58,325 nucleotides of DNA from a virus: the IMG/VR virus record IMGVR_UViG_3300032334_000450, positions 1 to 58,325 of that record. One strand, written 5' to 3'. Below, piece by piece: positions 48,177 through 57,910 of the stretch. Made by a program: the position numbers and the translations under genes. The notes under the pieces were generated by a model. That model searched no databases and was not told the origin of the DNA. It saw only the letters and a list, made by a program, of their open reading frames with translations. Each line of letters begins with the position of its first letter. Position 1 is the stretch's first letter.

Positions 48177-51146
48177 CTATTGTCCCACAGCCGCGCCGTT
48201 TAGAACAGCCAGTAGTACAGGACTTTGCTCGCGGGATGAGGTGCCAGTCAGCGTAGCTACGAACCGTGGATGATTTAGATTAACCATCAGGCAGTGCGTC
48301 TGGCCGGGACTTCTGTCCTTGCAACCTTTAAACATTGTAATGCGTTCCCGCTTTGCAATCAAAGCTCCACTTGCCTCTAGTTCCTGCGTGATGCGGTCTG
48401 AGCTGTCTTGTTTCCTGCCTAGCCATGTCTTGAACAAGGCCAAGTTAATCGCCGCCACGCTACCGGGCAAAACGGGGTTCTTTGCATCATAGACAACTTT
48501 AATACGTGCCACGGCTTTGTCCGGTGCCGGCTGTGTAACCTGCTCTTTATTGGAGCCGTATACCTCAGTGCAATGCACCAGACGATCATTGTGTTCCATG
48601 AGGTATTGACCAATTATGTCGAACACATCGACCTTGTTGTCGATCGCGGCCTGACGGGTCTTTTTAACGTGTTCAATCAAAAACTCTAGCGTAGCCTTAA
48701 CGTCGAACGGAAACAGCCCCAGAGCCTGTCCTATGCGGCCCATGCCCCATGATGCAATGAGTAGCGTCCTGTAAAACCGCTCTTGCGGCTCAAACACAAA
48801 TCCAAACGTTTTATCAAACGACTCTTGTGACCACTTCCAGATAACTTCTGGGCCACCCCTGTCGATCACAACTTGCACTAATTCAGGGAATGCCCAACCA
48901 TTGTTCTTTTCTACAATACCAAAGAACTCATAACCATTGCTATTGCCATCTTCTCTAGTAGCAACAAACAGTCTGTCGCTTTGCATCAACTCCAAGCACC
49001 TAACTTTAAGCGGCTCATTGTTCGCCTGTGCGTTTTCAAACTTCTGATATAAAGAAATATTAGTACTTACAAATGTGGGAGAGAACCATGTTGCAGGTTC
49101 ACGGATTTCACGTTCTTTCGTAAGAGTAATTTTTTCACGGCCTTCACTTAGGGTATACCCCATATCTCGAACTTCGAGATCATCAGCCGCTGTCAATTCA
49201 TCAATGCCACATGGAAGATTGTTTAACACGCCGCGCAATTTGTAAAAGGCATTAGCTGAATCTTGCTTGCTTAAAAATAATTTCTTCGGTGTACCAATCA
49301 AGCTGTTAGCGGCGATAAGAGATAACGATTTACCAGTCGTAGACAAATGAGAACAAATTGAGACGATCGCTGTTGAGTTGCCGGCAACGTTACCAAGGAT
49401 ACCAGTTGTTGCCATAAGGATCGATGCACGAATGTTATCGGTGCCGGGCAAATTGAGCATCTCCATAGCACGCACCCACTCAGAGCGTTCACCATGCGGG
49501 CCAATGAGCCCTGAATATCTTGCGGCGGGGCCGCGAAGACGAGTATCTGTTGCTCCGGAAGTAGCCCCTAGAACAGTCTGCCCACACATGAACGAGCCAT
49601 CTGCCTGCCATCCAAAATTTACAAAATCCAATCCAGTGGGCGCTTGCTGTTGCACCATAGATAAATAGTCCATTAAGTAACTCCTCACTTTTTCTTGTTG
49701 ACCTGCGTTCTTCACATAAATTTGTTCATTTAGCAAAAACGAAGAAAAATCTCTGCCGATTGTTGCGAGCACTGACATCTCATGCTCTGTCTCTTTCCAA
49801 CCCGTCATTGGGTATTTAACAAGCATCTTGAATGCTGATTTGCGACTTTCTCGGTCGTGATATACACCAGTGATATGCATCTCATACTGGCACACGTGGT
49901 CGAACTCAACAACCTCTTGGGCTACCTCGTTGCCGTTTGCATCACTGGTTGTAATTTCAGTCTTGACCTCACGCATGATCTGGCCGTTCTGAATGACGTA
50001 GCCTTTGGGTAGCGTGAACGAAAACTCTTCGCCTTCCTCAGTAACTACTTCAATCTCAGTGACGACAGATAACTGTGCAGGGCTCGTAATGTTTCCGCGG
50101 CTTGGGCATCCCTCACAACCCTTCGCGCAGAATTGTTCAAACTTCGCACATGTAGTCGGGCCGGTACCTTTCCACTTGTCGAGCTTAGCCATGTTGTCAT
50201 CGAGATCAAAGTCCTTGTGCTTACCTGCAATCTTGATAACAGCTTCTTTTACATCCGTTGCGTACCTTACTAGGCCAAGAGAAGCACGCCATATTGGTTC
50301 ATCAACGGGCCTACCATCTGCATCCAAGACGCCACCGGATTCAACAAGCGCTTTAACTTGATTGCATCGCTCCGCGACAGCGTCGATATTGACATTGTTT
50401 GAGTTGAGCACCGCTTCAAGAATCGCAGACCGGCCGCCTTTCTTTGAAGCCTTAGCCTTTTTGTTGACGACACCTTTATCGAACCATGGCTTGAGAATTG
50501 TGAAGAGCGAAGCCGCATCGTAGTCTGGGCAGTCCGCAACACACTTGACATCTTTCCATGGCTGTTGTTTTTTGTGGTGCGTACCAACGGGGCGAAGCAC
50601 CATTGATGGATCATGAATTTTTGATGTGTCAATTACAACTCCCTGTTCTTCTAATGCAACACGAAATGCAATGGAAGCTTTTTCCCAATCATCTCTGTTG
50701 ATAGCCTCTGTCAAAGGCCAATACAAGTGAACACCATTACCCGACGAGATCACCATTGGGTTTGGCATACCAATAGCCGCTAGCGCCGGCATCATGGCTT
50801 TCATGCCTTCGGCTTTAGTTGCGTACGGAGTCTTACCACCAATGTCTAGGTCAAGTGCTAAAGACTTAAACCATGTTGCTTGAACTTGTTTACGTTCAAT
50901 CTTTTCACGACCGTCTGGTCGAATCACTTTGTTATTTGCAAACGAACCAATTGAAAAATAAATTGTTGTCTCGGGTTCTGCGTCCCATAGTGCAATGTTT
51001 GCTACAGCTTCATCAATGTCTGAGAACGATCCACGATTCCATCCAAATCCTTTCGGGTTGCCGCCTGTATGGTCAGGCTTATGTGCCATGATGACGAGTT
51101 CGTCACGTTGGGCAAAGATACGAGTAAGAAAGTTTTTTGTGTCCAA
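48177..51146 (-). CDS. Primase-helicase: AEP primase fused to DUF927/helicase part
   Basis: A 989-residue protein. The N-terminal primase part has LALDLDIGG (DxD of an archaeo-eukaryotic primase) and SGNGVHLYWPL. A cysteine cluster C-x6-C-x3-C-x2-C (residues 333-347) follows. The C-terminal half has a DUF927-like ATPase with Walker A STTGKS (602-607) and GIDEL as Walker B. It makes primers and unwinds DNA at the fork. The frame starts with a TTG at 51146 behind AGGGG. Confidence 0.85.
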   Translation of the reverse strand: MDTKNFLTRIFAQRDELVIMAHKPDHTGGNPKGFGWNRGSFSDIDEAVANIALWDAEPETTIYFSIGSFANNKVIRPDGREKIERKQVQATWFKSLALDLDIGGKTPYATKAEGMKAMMPALAAIGMPNPMVISSGNGVHLYWPLTEAINRDDWEKASIAFRVALEEQGVVIDTSKIHDPSMVLRPVGTHHKKQQPWKDVKCVADCPDYDAASLFTILKPWFDKGVVNKKAKASKKGGRSAILEAVLNSNNVNIDAVAERCNQVKALVESGGVLDADGRPVDEPIWRASLGLVRYATDVKEAVIKIAGKHKDFDLDDNMAKLDKWKGTGPTTCAKFEQFCAKGCEGCPSRGNITSPAQLSVVTEIEVVTEEGEEFSFTLPKGYVIQNGQIMREVKTEITTSDANGNEVAQEVVEFDHVCQYEMHITGVYHDRESRKSAFKMLVKYPMTGWKETEHEMSVLATIGRDFSSFLLNEQIYVKNAGQQEKVRSYLMDYLSMVQQQAPTGLDFVNFGWQADGSFMCGQTVLGATSGATDTRLRGPAARYSGLIGPHGERSEWVRAMEMLNLPGTDNIRASILMATTGILGNVAGNSTAIVSICSHLSTTGKSLSLIAANSLIGTPKKLFLSKQDSANAFYKLRGVLNNLPCGIDELTAADDLEVRDMGYTLSEGREKITLTKEREIREPATWFSPTFVSTNISLYQKFENAQANNEPLKVRCLELMQSDRLFVATREDGNSNGYEFFGIVEKNNGWAFPELVQVVIDRGGPEVIWKWSQESFDKTFGFVFEPQERFYRTLLIASWGMGRIGQALGLFPFDVKATLEFLIEHVKKTRQAAIDNKVDVFDIIGQYLMEHNDRLVHCTEVYGSNKEQVTQPAPDKAVARIKVVYDAKNPVLPGSVAAINLALFKTWLGRKQDSSDRITQELEASGALIAKRERITMFKGCKDRSPGQTHCLMVNLNHPRFVATLTGTSSREQSPVLLAVLNGAAVGQ

Positions 51147-51159
51147 AACATGCCCCTAG

Positions 51160-51185
51160 AAAAAAAACCCCGGCATTACCCGGGG
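51160..51185 (-). terminator. Intrinsic terminator between SSB-like and primase genes
   Basis: Arms CCCCGG and CCGGGG with a six-base loop, followed on the minus strand by a run of U from the A-tract at 51160-51167. It lies between two replication genes and would reduce the primase message. Confidence 0.88.
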
Positions 51186-51207
51186 ATCGACTTACGCTTT
51201 TATTTTA

Positions 51208-52098
51208 TTACTCATCAAACAAACTGTCGAGCTTTGCCGCTAATTCGTCTGAGGCTTTTACAGGTGCTACAACAGGCTTGGCCGCCTTTACAGGAGCCAC
51301 AACTGGTGCAGGTGCTTCTTCCTCATATGCATCGTCTACCGCGGGTGCAGAGATGGCTGCTTTCTGGGATGGAGCGGCAATAGCAGGGCCTGCCGCTTGC
51401 GGAGCGAGCTGACGTGTAGCTACTTTAACAGAATCGCTTGTGAGCAAATTATCGACACGCGAAATAGCTTTTTCTGGCACGTAACCTTTTTGCTTGAACG
51501 TAATCTTGGGGTAGCTAGCGGCGTCATCAAAACCCAACTCTGTGATAACTTCTTCAGGGCCGATACCATAGTGACCCAAGTCGGTAAAGTATTCACGTAA
51601 TGCTTTCATTCCACTTACAGGCACAGTCAAACTGTATACCTTTGATGGATCAGCCGCGGCTACTACTGCCAAGTGACGTTGATCTGCACACATCTTAGAC
51701 TTCGCACCGGAAGGCAAGACCTTAGAGCCAAGCACGTTGTTAGGGCAATCTGCACAGGCAGTGTGCACTGGGGACTCAACGCTAGCGTCAGCTTTCAATC
51801 CATCATTTGACCAACAATCGGGGCGGATGTTGTCGGCAGATGCATCAAATGCTTTTGCATAAAACACTTTGGATACCCTAGGGTTTGCACCTACGATAAT
51901 TGTGTCCAGAGTTACGCCTACTGTTGTTTCTACGCCATCTTCGCTCAAGCGATAACGCCCTGCGCGGATGCTGATACGTGGAATGCTAACGCCGGCGCTA
52001 CCGACGACAGCAGAAGCCACTGTGGATTTAACTCCCGCCTGTTGACGGGCGGCGATACGGGCTGCAATGTGTGCAGGTACTGTTTGAATGTTGCTCAC
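51208..52098 (-). CDS. Likely single-stranded DNA-binding protein
   Basis: A 296-residue protein with a GTG start at 52098 behind AAGGA. A Cys cluster (TACADCPNN, then KMCADQ, near residues 112-137) looks metal-binding; the core is beta-rich. The end is a flexible Ala/Pro/Val-rich tail closing in KLDSLFDE, the acidic C-terminal hallmark of SSBs. It neighbours the helicase and primase. The role would be to cover unwound DNA. Not proven by motif. Confidence 0.6.
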   Translation of the reverse strand: MSNIQTVPAHIAARIAARQQAGVKSTVASAVVGSAGVSIPRISIRAGRYRLSEDGVETTVGVTLDTIIVGANPRVSKVFYAKAFDASADNIRPDCWSNDGLKADASVESPVHTACADCPNNVLGSKVLPSGAKSKMCADQRHLAVVAAADPSKVYSLTVPVSGMKALREYFTDLGHYGIGPEEVITELGFDDAASYPKITFKQKGYVPEKAISRVDNLLTSDSVKVATRQLAPQAAGPAIAAPSQKAAISAPAVDDAYEEEAPAPVVAPVKAAKPVVAPVKASDELAAKLDSLFDE

Positions 52099-52108
52099 GA
52101 TTATTCCT

Positions 52109-52345
52109 TTATGGGTTGCTGTCTGTTACTACGCCGTGAATACCACGTGACCACAAAAGATTACTTGTAGCCACTGCGCCTGCCGCAATTAATTGCGCTG
52201 CGCTATAACGATCCTTGTTAACACGGGGGTAACCCGGGCCAACGAATATCTCACTGTTTCTAAAGTGAGGTACATATGTAACATCTCTTATTTTGTATGT
52301 TATTTGTGCTCCAATTTGAGCAGATTCTGGCGAAGTACTTTTCAT
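52109..52345 (-). CDS. Hypothetical replication-region protein (78 aa)
   Basis: A 78-residue protein. The start at 52345 is chosen because AAAGGAATAGT lies just upstream; an upstream extension would overlap the next gene. The C-terminal part (KDRYSAAQLIAAGAVATSNLLW) looks helical. No family recognised. It sits between the 130-residue gene and the SSB-like gene. Confidence 0.6.
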   Translation of the reverse strand: MKSTSPESAQIGAQITYKIRDVTYVPHFRNSEIFVGPGYPRVNKDRYSAAQLIAAGAVATSNLLWSRGIHGVVTDSNP

Positions 52346-52346
52346 A

Positions 52347-52739
52347 CTATTCCTTTGGTAGAGCTTTGCGAAGGTTAAAAACACGAGTCGACGAAAAATT
52401 AACGCCGGGAGGTGGAGCACCATTAGCTTCAATGAAACTCTTAACTCCTAGCTTCGATGCGCGGGACTCGACCATATCCCACAAATCGTTTTCCTTGCAG
52501 TATGCAAAGAACTCTTCACGCGACGCTACGGTCGCGGTATGGTGCGTTGACCAATACGCTGTTCCGAATGATGTCTTGATTGTTTCAAGACCATCTTCTT
52601 GCGCTTTGGCAGTCACCCAATTTTCTACAGCAATAAGCTTCTCTGTGAGTTTTGCTTTTGCCGCTTTGTGATCGCGTTCGAGATCATCAATAGCTTTTCG
52701 CACCTGCAGATATTTTTCTGCGGCTTCTTCATAGTTCAT
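52347..52739 (-). CDS. Coiled-coil phage protein in the replication module (130 aa)
   Basis: A 130-residue protein: an N-terminal coiled coil (RKAIDDLERDHKAAKAKLTEKL, in parts), then KTSFGTAYWSTHHTATVAS and a C-terminal GVNFSSTRVFNLRK strand. This pattern recurs beside phage DNA polymerases. It has some likeness to Gam-type nuclease inhibitors, but I cannot support that name. Start 52739 behind AGGACTTACTT. Confidence 0.65.
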   Translation of the reverse strand: MNYEEAAEKYLQVRKAIDDLERDHKAAKAKLTEKLIAVENWVTAKAQEDGLETIKTSFGTAYWSTHHTATVASREEFFAYCKENDLWDMVESRASKLGVKSFIEANGAPPPGVNFSSTRVFNLRKALPKE

Positions 52740-52761
52740 AAGTAAGTCCTAACTGAAAAAA

Positions 52762-54312
52762 TTAATCGTCACTGTTGATGCCTTGCACCAAATTCAAAAA
52801 CTCCGCCAATGTGTTCTTCTTTGCGCGGAGCCGGCGGTATAGCTCTGCCTCAAAGCTGGTGGCCCATATGTGCCAGACAGTCGTCTTGCCAACTGTTGTC
52901 AGTCGGCGAATCCTTGCATTAGCTTGCTCATACTGTTCAAGTGAATAAATTGGAGCAAACCAAATAATATCTTTCGCCCGAGTAAGCGTCAAACCATGTG
53001 CCGCAACTTTGGGGTGAGCCAACAAAACCTTTGGCCTATCCGTATGCTGAAAGTCGTTGAAGATTTGATTGCGTTCGTTCTTGCCAACATCACCATGCAC
53101 CGATGCAACATCGAATCCATCAGCAGTCAGCTTCGCTAGCAACTCATCTTGCACGCCTCTAAGCGGCACAAAAATAATAACCTTATCTCCGATCTCATTT
53201 AGTAAGTCAGTGAGTGTATTATACCTCAACGAGCCATCGATTGCAATCTTACCGGTCTCACTGTATACGACACCGCAACTTATCTGCAACATCTTACTGA
53301 GCACAACAGCAGCGTTTGCCGCAGTCACTTCACCACCTGCAAATACAGTAACAGCTTTGTCCTTCATCTCTTTAAAAGCTTTTTCTTGTTGAGGTGTTAG
53401 CTCTGTTTTACGACCGACAAAGTTCGTGTCAGGCAAGTCTTTACATTGGTCAAGTGAGAATCGAATTGATGGCTGTAAAACTTTCTTACATACCTCCAAC
53501 GACTCTGGTCTTGGCACCCATCTGAACGTAGTTACTTTTTGCATCACCATGTCTTTGAACGTAGTGAAACTCTTAGGGCAAGTCGGCGAGTCAACAAGTC
53601 TTGCGAGTGTCCATGCGTCAGCAGGTGTCTGCGAGATCGGTGTACCAGTTAACATCCACAACCATGGCTTGTGCGTCTGCATCCACTTTGCAAATATCTT
53701 ATATCGCTGTGAACTCGGAGACTTAAGTGCAGTCGCTTCGTCATAGATCACCACATCAAAATCATTGAGGTCAGCAGCCATGTTACTAAAGCCGTCATGG
53801 TTAATGATGAAGTACTGCACGCCGGGCTTTTCAAGTAACTGTTTACGTTTTTCTTTACTACCTGTGCATATCACAAACATGCGATGAGGCAAGTGGTGCT
53901 TAAGTTCCCTCCCCCATACAACGGTCAGCGTCGACAAGGGCGCGACAATCAAAATCTTTTTTGCGATACCTTCATCAAGTAAAAAGTCGGCGGCCCAAAT
54001 AGAACTGATGGACTTACCTGTACCCGGTGCATTCAAACATAGCGCACGTTTATGCATGGTGAGAAAAGCCGCAGTTTCTTTCTGGTGCTCCATCGGAGCA
54101 AACCTCGCTGGCCAGTTGTAGTAATGCAGTATGGGAGGGGGCACGCTAAAGCCTAAGTTCTTAAGCACCATAGCTTCTTCGACGCCATACGGCAACGCAA
54201 GCATGGACTCCCCTGAGTGATCGAATTGTTTTGCGTGAGGCATCACAGCCTGCACCGCGTCGTTCTCACTGCTGTTAATAATTATCTTGCGTTTGTCCGG
54301 TATTACGAGCAT
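52762..54312 (-). CDS. SNF2/DEAD-type helicase
   Basis: A 516-residue superfamily 2 helicase. Walker A is LNAPGTGKSISS, motif II VVIYDEATALK, motif III LTGTPIS, and the C-terminal half has GDVGKNERNQIFNDF and QANARIRRLTT. The gene runs from the ATG at 54312 (a TTG upstream is possible). It lies between nuclease genes and probably unwinds or remodels DNA in replication or recombination. It overlaps the VRR-NUC gene by ten bases. Confidence 0.88.
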   Translation of the reverse strand: MLVIPDKRKIIINSSENDAVQAVMPHAKQFDHSGESMLALPYGVEEAMVLKNLGFSVPPPILHYYNWPARFAPMEHQKETAAFLTMHKRALCLNAPGTGKSISSIWAADFLLDEGIAKKILIVAPLSTLTVVWGRELKHHLPHRMFVICTGSKEKRKQLLEKPGVQYFIINHDGFSNMAADLNDFDVVIYDEATALKSPSSQRYKIFAKWMQTHKPWLWMLTGTPISQTPADAWTLARLVDSPTCPKSFTTFKDMVMQKVTTFRWVPRPESLEVCKKVLQPSIRFSLDQCKDLPDTNFVGRKTELTPQQEKAFKEMKDKAVTVFAGGEVTAANAAVVLSKMLQISCGVVYSETGKIAIDGSLRYNTLTDLLNEIGDKVIIFVPLRGVQDELLAKLTADGFDVASVHGDVGKNERNQIFNDFQHTDRPKVLLAHPKVAAHGLTLTRAKDIIWFAPIYSLEQYEQANARIRRLTTVGKTTVWHIWATSFEAELYRRLRAKKNTLAEFLNLVQGINSDD

Positions 54313-54608
54313 GTCAGTGCAACCCAAGCTTTAAATTCAAGTTCCCATATGTCTACAGATGTCTCACGGACAATCCACACCTTTGCACCGCTACGCGTTA
54401 GCGTCTGTATCTCTCGGTCTTGGTTAGCCGTAGTAGTGTTCTTACCGTACTTGGTTTCAATAGCAAACATAAAGCCATTAACACAGCCAATAAAGTCAGG
54501 AATACCAGACCTACCATAGCCATTAGCAGGTGGCATAAACCACCAACATAAGTCAGTATCTTTGAGAACATCTTTGACAATCTTTTTAACATCGCCTTCA
54601 TTCTTCAT
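54303..54608 (-). CDS. VRR-NUC family nuclease
   Basis: A 101-residue small nuclease with the PD-(D/E)xK core RSGIPDFIG and FAIETKYGK, followed by a Q-containing helix (NQDREIQTL). VRR-NUC proteins cleave branched DNA. It overlaps both neighbours (helicase and RecB-like nuclease), so the three form one recombination or repair unit. It starts behind AAAGGAAAAAG. Confidence 0.85.
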   Translation of the reverse strand: MKNEGDVKKIVKDVLKDTDLCWWFMPPANGYGRSGIPDFIGCVNGFMFAIETKYGKNTTTANQDREIQTLTRSGAKVWIVRETSVDIWELEFKAWVALTCS

Positions 54609-55297
54609 CTTTTTCCTTTAAGTCTTGCATCAGGGCAAATATCTTTTGCCGCACACCATGGGCATAAACCCGAAGGTGTTGTTTTAAATACGCCAAGCTC
54701 TATCGTCTCTTGAACCTTTGCAAAGCGGGGCTTCAGTGCCCGCCACATGGAGTCTAAGAAACGGCGCTCATACGTTGCGTTTGTTGTTTCGTTGAACTTG
54801 AGCCAGATGAATGACGTCTTAACTTTGGTAACTTCTGGGTAGTGCCAGAACACCATGGCCGCAAACAACTGCAACTGTGTTGGGTTGTCTTTAACTTTGC
54901 CAGTTTTATAGTCGAGGCAGTATGCAGTGTCACCATCCACAACAAGCACGTCAGCAATTGATCTGATCCATACATCATCAGCAAACCAGTCAACAGGTTT
55001 AAGGTCTGCATTGACAGCCATCTGATGCTCGAACAACTTAGTGCCCGGACGATTCATGATGACATCAACAACACCACCCCACTGCTCTAGTGTGTTACGC
55101 CCTTCGGCGGATAGTGAGTCAAGGTCAAGCACACCACGGCCTTTAGCTTCTAACAATTTGTGAACACGGTCTCCGTATTCGGATGCTTCGTTTGATAAGT
55201 TTAGTACGCGCTTAGATACGTACAGGTAGTCAAATTGAGCTTGACATGTTTCAAATGTTGATAGACGACTAAAAGACAGCGGCATTACCTTGGTCAT
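54605..55297 (-). CDS. Cas4/RecB-like nuclease with Fe-S cysteines
   Basis: A 230-residue nuclease. The start at 55297 is supported by AGGAAACTT. The core has IADVLVV and LDYKTGK (the D-ExK/QhxxY group), and the cluster cysteines are one near residue 18 (FETC) and CPWC-x5-C near the end, as in Cas4/AddB-type iron-sulfur proteins. It likely processes DNA ends with the helicase. Confidence 0.85.
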   Translation of the reverse strand: MTKVMPLSFSRLSTFETCQAQFDYLYVSKRVLNLSNEASEYGDRVHKLLEAKGRGVLDLDSLSAEGRNTLEQWGGVVDVIMNRPGTKLFEHQMAVNADLKPVDWFADDVWIRSIADVLVVDGDTAYCLDYKTGKVKDNPTQLQLFAAMVFWHYPEVTKVKTSFIWLKFNETTNATYERRFLDSMWRALKPRFAKVQETIELGVFKTTPSGLCPWCAAKDICPDARLKGKR

Positions 55298-55304
55298 AAG
55301 TTTC

Positions 55305-57140
55305 CTATTTCGCCGCACCGTACGAAGGGCCCACACCCGTCTCACAAGATACGGGAATATTCCGGCACCACTTGGGTGTCAAAGATAGGCACTCTTCCAT
55401 ATAAGCGCGTGCTTGAGTAAGTTCTTCATTAGGCACCACGCAGACTGCTTCGTCATGAACTGACAGCTTGACAGGGTACCGCTCGTTAATACGAGCAGTT
55501 TGCCACATAACGATCCGCATTGCAGCATGTTGTGATAAATTTTCTACAACTTTAGGCCCAAAAATACGAACTCGTTGTTTTCCCATCAAGTAAGACCACT
55601 CTTTGCCGTCGTACTTCAGGTCGTGGTACACAACGCCGGGCTCGCCGGGGCGGCCGAAGCCATCCTTCTGCGTGATAAACCATCCATTTACATCCACGTT
55701 GATAAGGCTACAACCATTGGCAATATCCGGCAGAATTAATTGCTGACATCTAGCCCACAAATCTACTACTTTAGAATGCACAGAGCGGTATAGGTTAACA
55801 ATATCGTATGCACGATTAAGATCAATTGGCTGAACACTCGGATCGCTACGAGCCGCAATACGCACCATCTCTTGGAAGCGAGCGGCACCCGCACCATACT
55901 GCAAACCGAGCATGGCGGTCTTGCCTAAGAATCGTTCGGCCTTGTCAGCCTTGGTGATGTCACGACCAAACAACTTAGACGCAAAGTCACAGTACAGATC
56001 GACACCATTAGCTAACTTCTCTAGCACTTCGTCTTGGCCGGCCAAAGCCATCACAGTGCGTAGCTCAATGTTCGATGAGTCACCGACAAGCACAGTGTGT
56101 CCGGCAGGAGCAAGCAAGGCATTACGCAAACCCGCAGACGGGCCTCTGGCAGGGATATTCTGCCAATTAATGCTGTTGCCGCCTGAGTACCGGCCAGTGG
56201 TCTTAGCGCCCCAGAAGTTGAGATACACCGGCAGTGGGCCACGCTTTGCAGTATCCACGAACTTTAGCGCACGGGTTTCTGCGATGGTTGTTTTCACACC
56301 AAGGCGAGCGGCAACAAGAGTTTGCACAACGGGGTTTTCATGGTCGAGCAAGTCAGTGAATTCTTTATCGCTTTTGGCAAACGCATACGTCTCACGCTCA
56401 GTCGTCTTGCTGATCTTCTTTGGTGGTGCTACGCCATTCAACTCTAACTGCTCAGCGAACTTGTCATTGGACATCAGCACATCACGCCCCACAACAAGCG
56501 AACGCATCAATGCTTCTTTACGAGCTACCTCGTCGTTATACAACTGCTCCATCATCGCCACGTCACCCACAAGCATGGGTTCGGTAAACATACGCACAGT
56601 CATGTCGATAAGACGGGCTTCCAGTGGCGGCGTGAATGCATCCATCTTGGTACCAATCGCACGGCACAGCCATGTATCATGCTTGCAGTAATCTGCGTAC
56701 GCCTCTAATTCCATGGGATTAAAGTCTTCACGGCGTTTGCCCAACGCTTTAACAACCTCAGTACCCTTATCAGGGAACCCAAAGAATTTAGCTAAGTTAG
56801 CAAGTGAGTGTGAGACTAGGTAGGGGTAAATCATTCGGCCTTGGGAAAGCGTATCCATCCAAAGCTTTGGGCGTATCCCTAGCCGCTGAGACAGCGCGTA
56901 GCCGTCGAACAAAGTGTTGTGACACCGCACAGCGGAATTACCCCAGTCGTAGTTCGTATGCATCCACTCAAGGATTTCCGCCTCAGTGCCGCTGAACCAA
57001 ACAGGTGGCTCTTCGTTGCGTGCTACGCATACGCCAATAAACTCAAACCTATCGTCTGTGATGTACGCATCGGTCTGCATCTTTGACAAACTGAATTGTG
57101 CATCGTAGTACGTCTCAATATCTACAGTAAGTATGTCCAT
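55305..57140 (-). CDS. DNA polymerase, family A
   Basis: A 611-residue family A polymerase with 3'-5' exonuclease. Exonuclease motifs: VDIET (6-10), CHNTLFDGYAL and YCKHD. Polymerase motifs: GDSSNIELR (D354; A), KTAMLGLQYG (B) and VHDE (562-564; C). The start at 57140 overlaps the stop upstream (TAATG). It replicates the phage genome with the primase-helicase. The size fits T7-like enzymes lacking the 5' nuclease. Confidence 0.92.
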   Translation of the reverse strand: MDILTVDIETYYDAQFSLSKMQTDAYITDDRFEFIGVCVARNEEPPVWFSGTEAEILEWMHTNYDWGNSAVRCHNTLFDGYALSQRLGIRPKLWMDTLSQGRMIYPYLVSHSLANLAKFFGFPDKGTEVVKALGKRREDFNPMELEAYADYCKHDTWLCRAIGTKMDAFTPPLEARLIDMTVRMFTEPMLVGDVAMMEQLYNDEVARKEALMRSLVVGRDVLMSNDKFAEQLELNGVAPPKKISKTTERETYAFAKSDKEFTDLLDHENPVVQTLVAARLGVKTTIAETRALKFVDTAKRGPLPVYLNFWGAKTTGRYSGGNSINWQNIPARGPSAGLRNALLAPAGHTVLVGDSSNIELRTVMALAGQDEVLEKLANGVDLYCDFASKLFGRDITKADKAERFLGKTAMLGLQYGAGAARFQEMVRIAARSDPSVQPIDLNRAYDIVNLYRSVHSKVVDLWARCQQLILPDIANGCSLINVDVNGWFITQKDGFGRPGEPGVVYHDLKYDGKEWSYLMGKQRVRIFGPKVVENLSQHAAMRIVMWQTARINERYPVKLSVHDEAVCVVPNEELTQARAYMEECLSLTPKWCRNIPVSCETGVGPSYGAAK

Positions 57141-57466
57141 TATGGATTCCATTCGAGCAACGTTGCCGCAACTCTGTTTGTTAGTAAGTCAGTGATTTCT
57201 TTGAGGTCGCTTGCAATATGCGTCGACCCGCCGATCTCGACAGTGTACCCGTTCTCAACCTGTTTGACTACTAAGTGAATCGCACGATACGATGAGTTGG
57301 TGGTGTAGGGGTAAGCAACATTCAGTAATGTATTTTGTTGCGCTGCGTTATTCCATGCTTGTTGGGCGGCAAGTGAATTGCTTTGGACTACCCCCGATGT
57401 AATTGCTCCTTGTGCAATGGTGTTTGAGTTAACGGATGTTCCAAACAGTGTTCCAAGTAGTGACAT
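57140..57466 (-). CDS. Hypothetical protein (108 aa) upstream of the polymerase
   Basis: A 108-residue protein with an Asn/Gln/Ser/Ala-rich N-terminal half and a mixed alpha/beta C-terminus (SYRAIHLVVKQVENGYTVEIGG). The C-terminal half resembles a small beta-hairpin and helix domain. It overlaps the polymerase start, so translation is coupled. No family recognised. Confidence 0.6.
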   Translation of the reverse strand: MSLLGTLFGTSVNSNTIAQGAITSGVVQSNSLAAQQAWNNAAQQNTLLNVAYPYTTNSSYRAIHLVVKQVENGYTVEIGGSTHIASDLKEITDLLTNRVAATLLEWNP

Positions 57467-57471
57467 ATACG

Positions 57472-57693
57472 TTACCTAACTATTTCTACGGGTGATTGAG
57501 TTTCTATCCATACGTGGGCACCGCACGACAAAGGTTTGTCTGGCGAGTAAACGATCTTACTTTCACCTTTGATCTCGACCTCATGGGCGTAGCGGTTTTC
57601 TTTGTATGTCTTGACGGTCAGCACGGGGTTGTTCTCGCCGTTTTTGTTATTGGCTTTAATCACATGCTGATTAACGTGGATGATTGTTTTCAT
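57472..57693 (-). CDS. Hypothetical protein (73 aa)
   Basis: A 73-residue basic protein of mostly beta character (MKTIIHVNQHVIKANNKNGENN, then TVKTYKENRYAHEVEI and VWIETQSPVEI). Start 57693 behind AAGGAAGAAAC. It resembles small phage proteins in early replication modules of freshwater and marine phages. Function unknown. Confidence 0.65.
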   Translation of the reverse strand: MKTIIHVNQHVIKANNKNGENNPVLTVKTYKENRYAHEVEIKGESKIVYSPDKPLSCGAHVWIETQSPVEIVR

Positions 57694-57730
57694 GTTTCTT
57701 CCTTAAGTTTTGCAAGTCGTTTTTCGTCAG

Positions 57731-57910
57731 TTATAAATTTGCTTTTTCTGTTGGTTGCGTTAAAAGCTCCTCGTATTTGTTCGTCAAGTCAAAAATGCAA
57801 TCTTGCAGCATGTCAAGTTGCAAAATGAAATGCGATTCATTAAACGTTTTACTGTATCTAACAGAACCTTCTCCCGCATTGTTATCCCAGTGCAATTCAA
57901 TAAGTTTCAT
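57731..57910 (-). CDS. Hypothetical microprotein (59 aa)
   Basis: A 59-residue frame below common cut-offs. Its ATG overlaps the stop of the 31-residue gene (ATGA), a sign of coupled translation. The sequence MKLIELHWDNNAGEGSVRYS, then a helix (QLDMLQDCIFDLTNKYEELL) suggests a small alpha/beta fold. Function unknown. Confidence 0.6.
   Translation of the reverse strand: MKLIELHWDNNAGEGSVRYSKTFNESHFILQLDMLQDCIFDLTNKYEELLTQPTEKANL

Noticed and set aside
55912-56691. Plus-strand frame of 259 codons
   Set aside because: It lies opposite the polymerase gene, which has all family A motifs; a shadow frame.
56706-56721. TAATTCCATGGGATTA inside the polymerase gene
   Set aside because: Similar to the palindromes, but it differs in the centre and one arm and encodes NPMEL, so coding constraint explains it.
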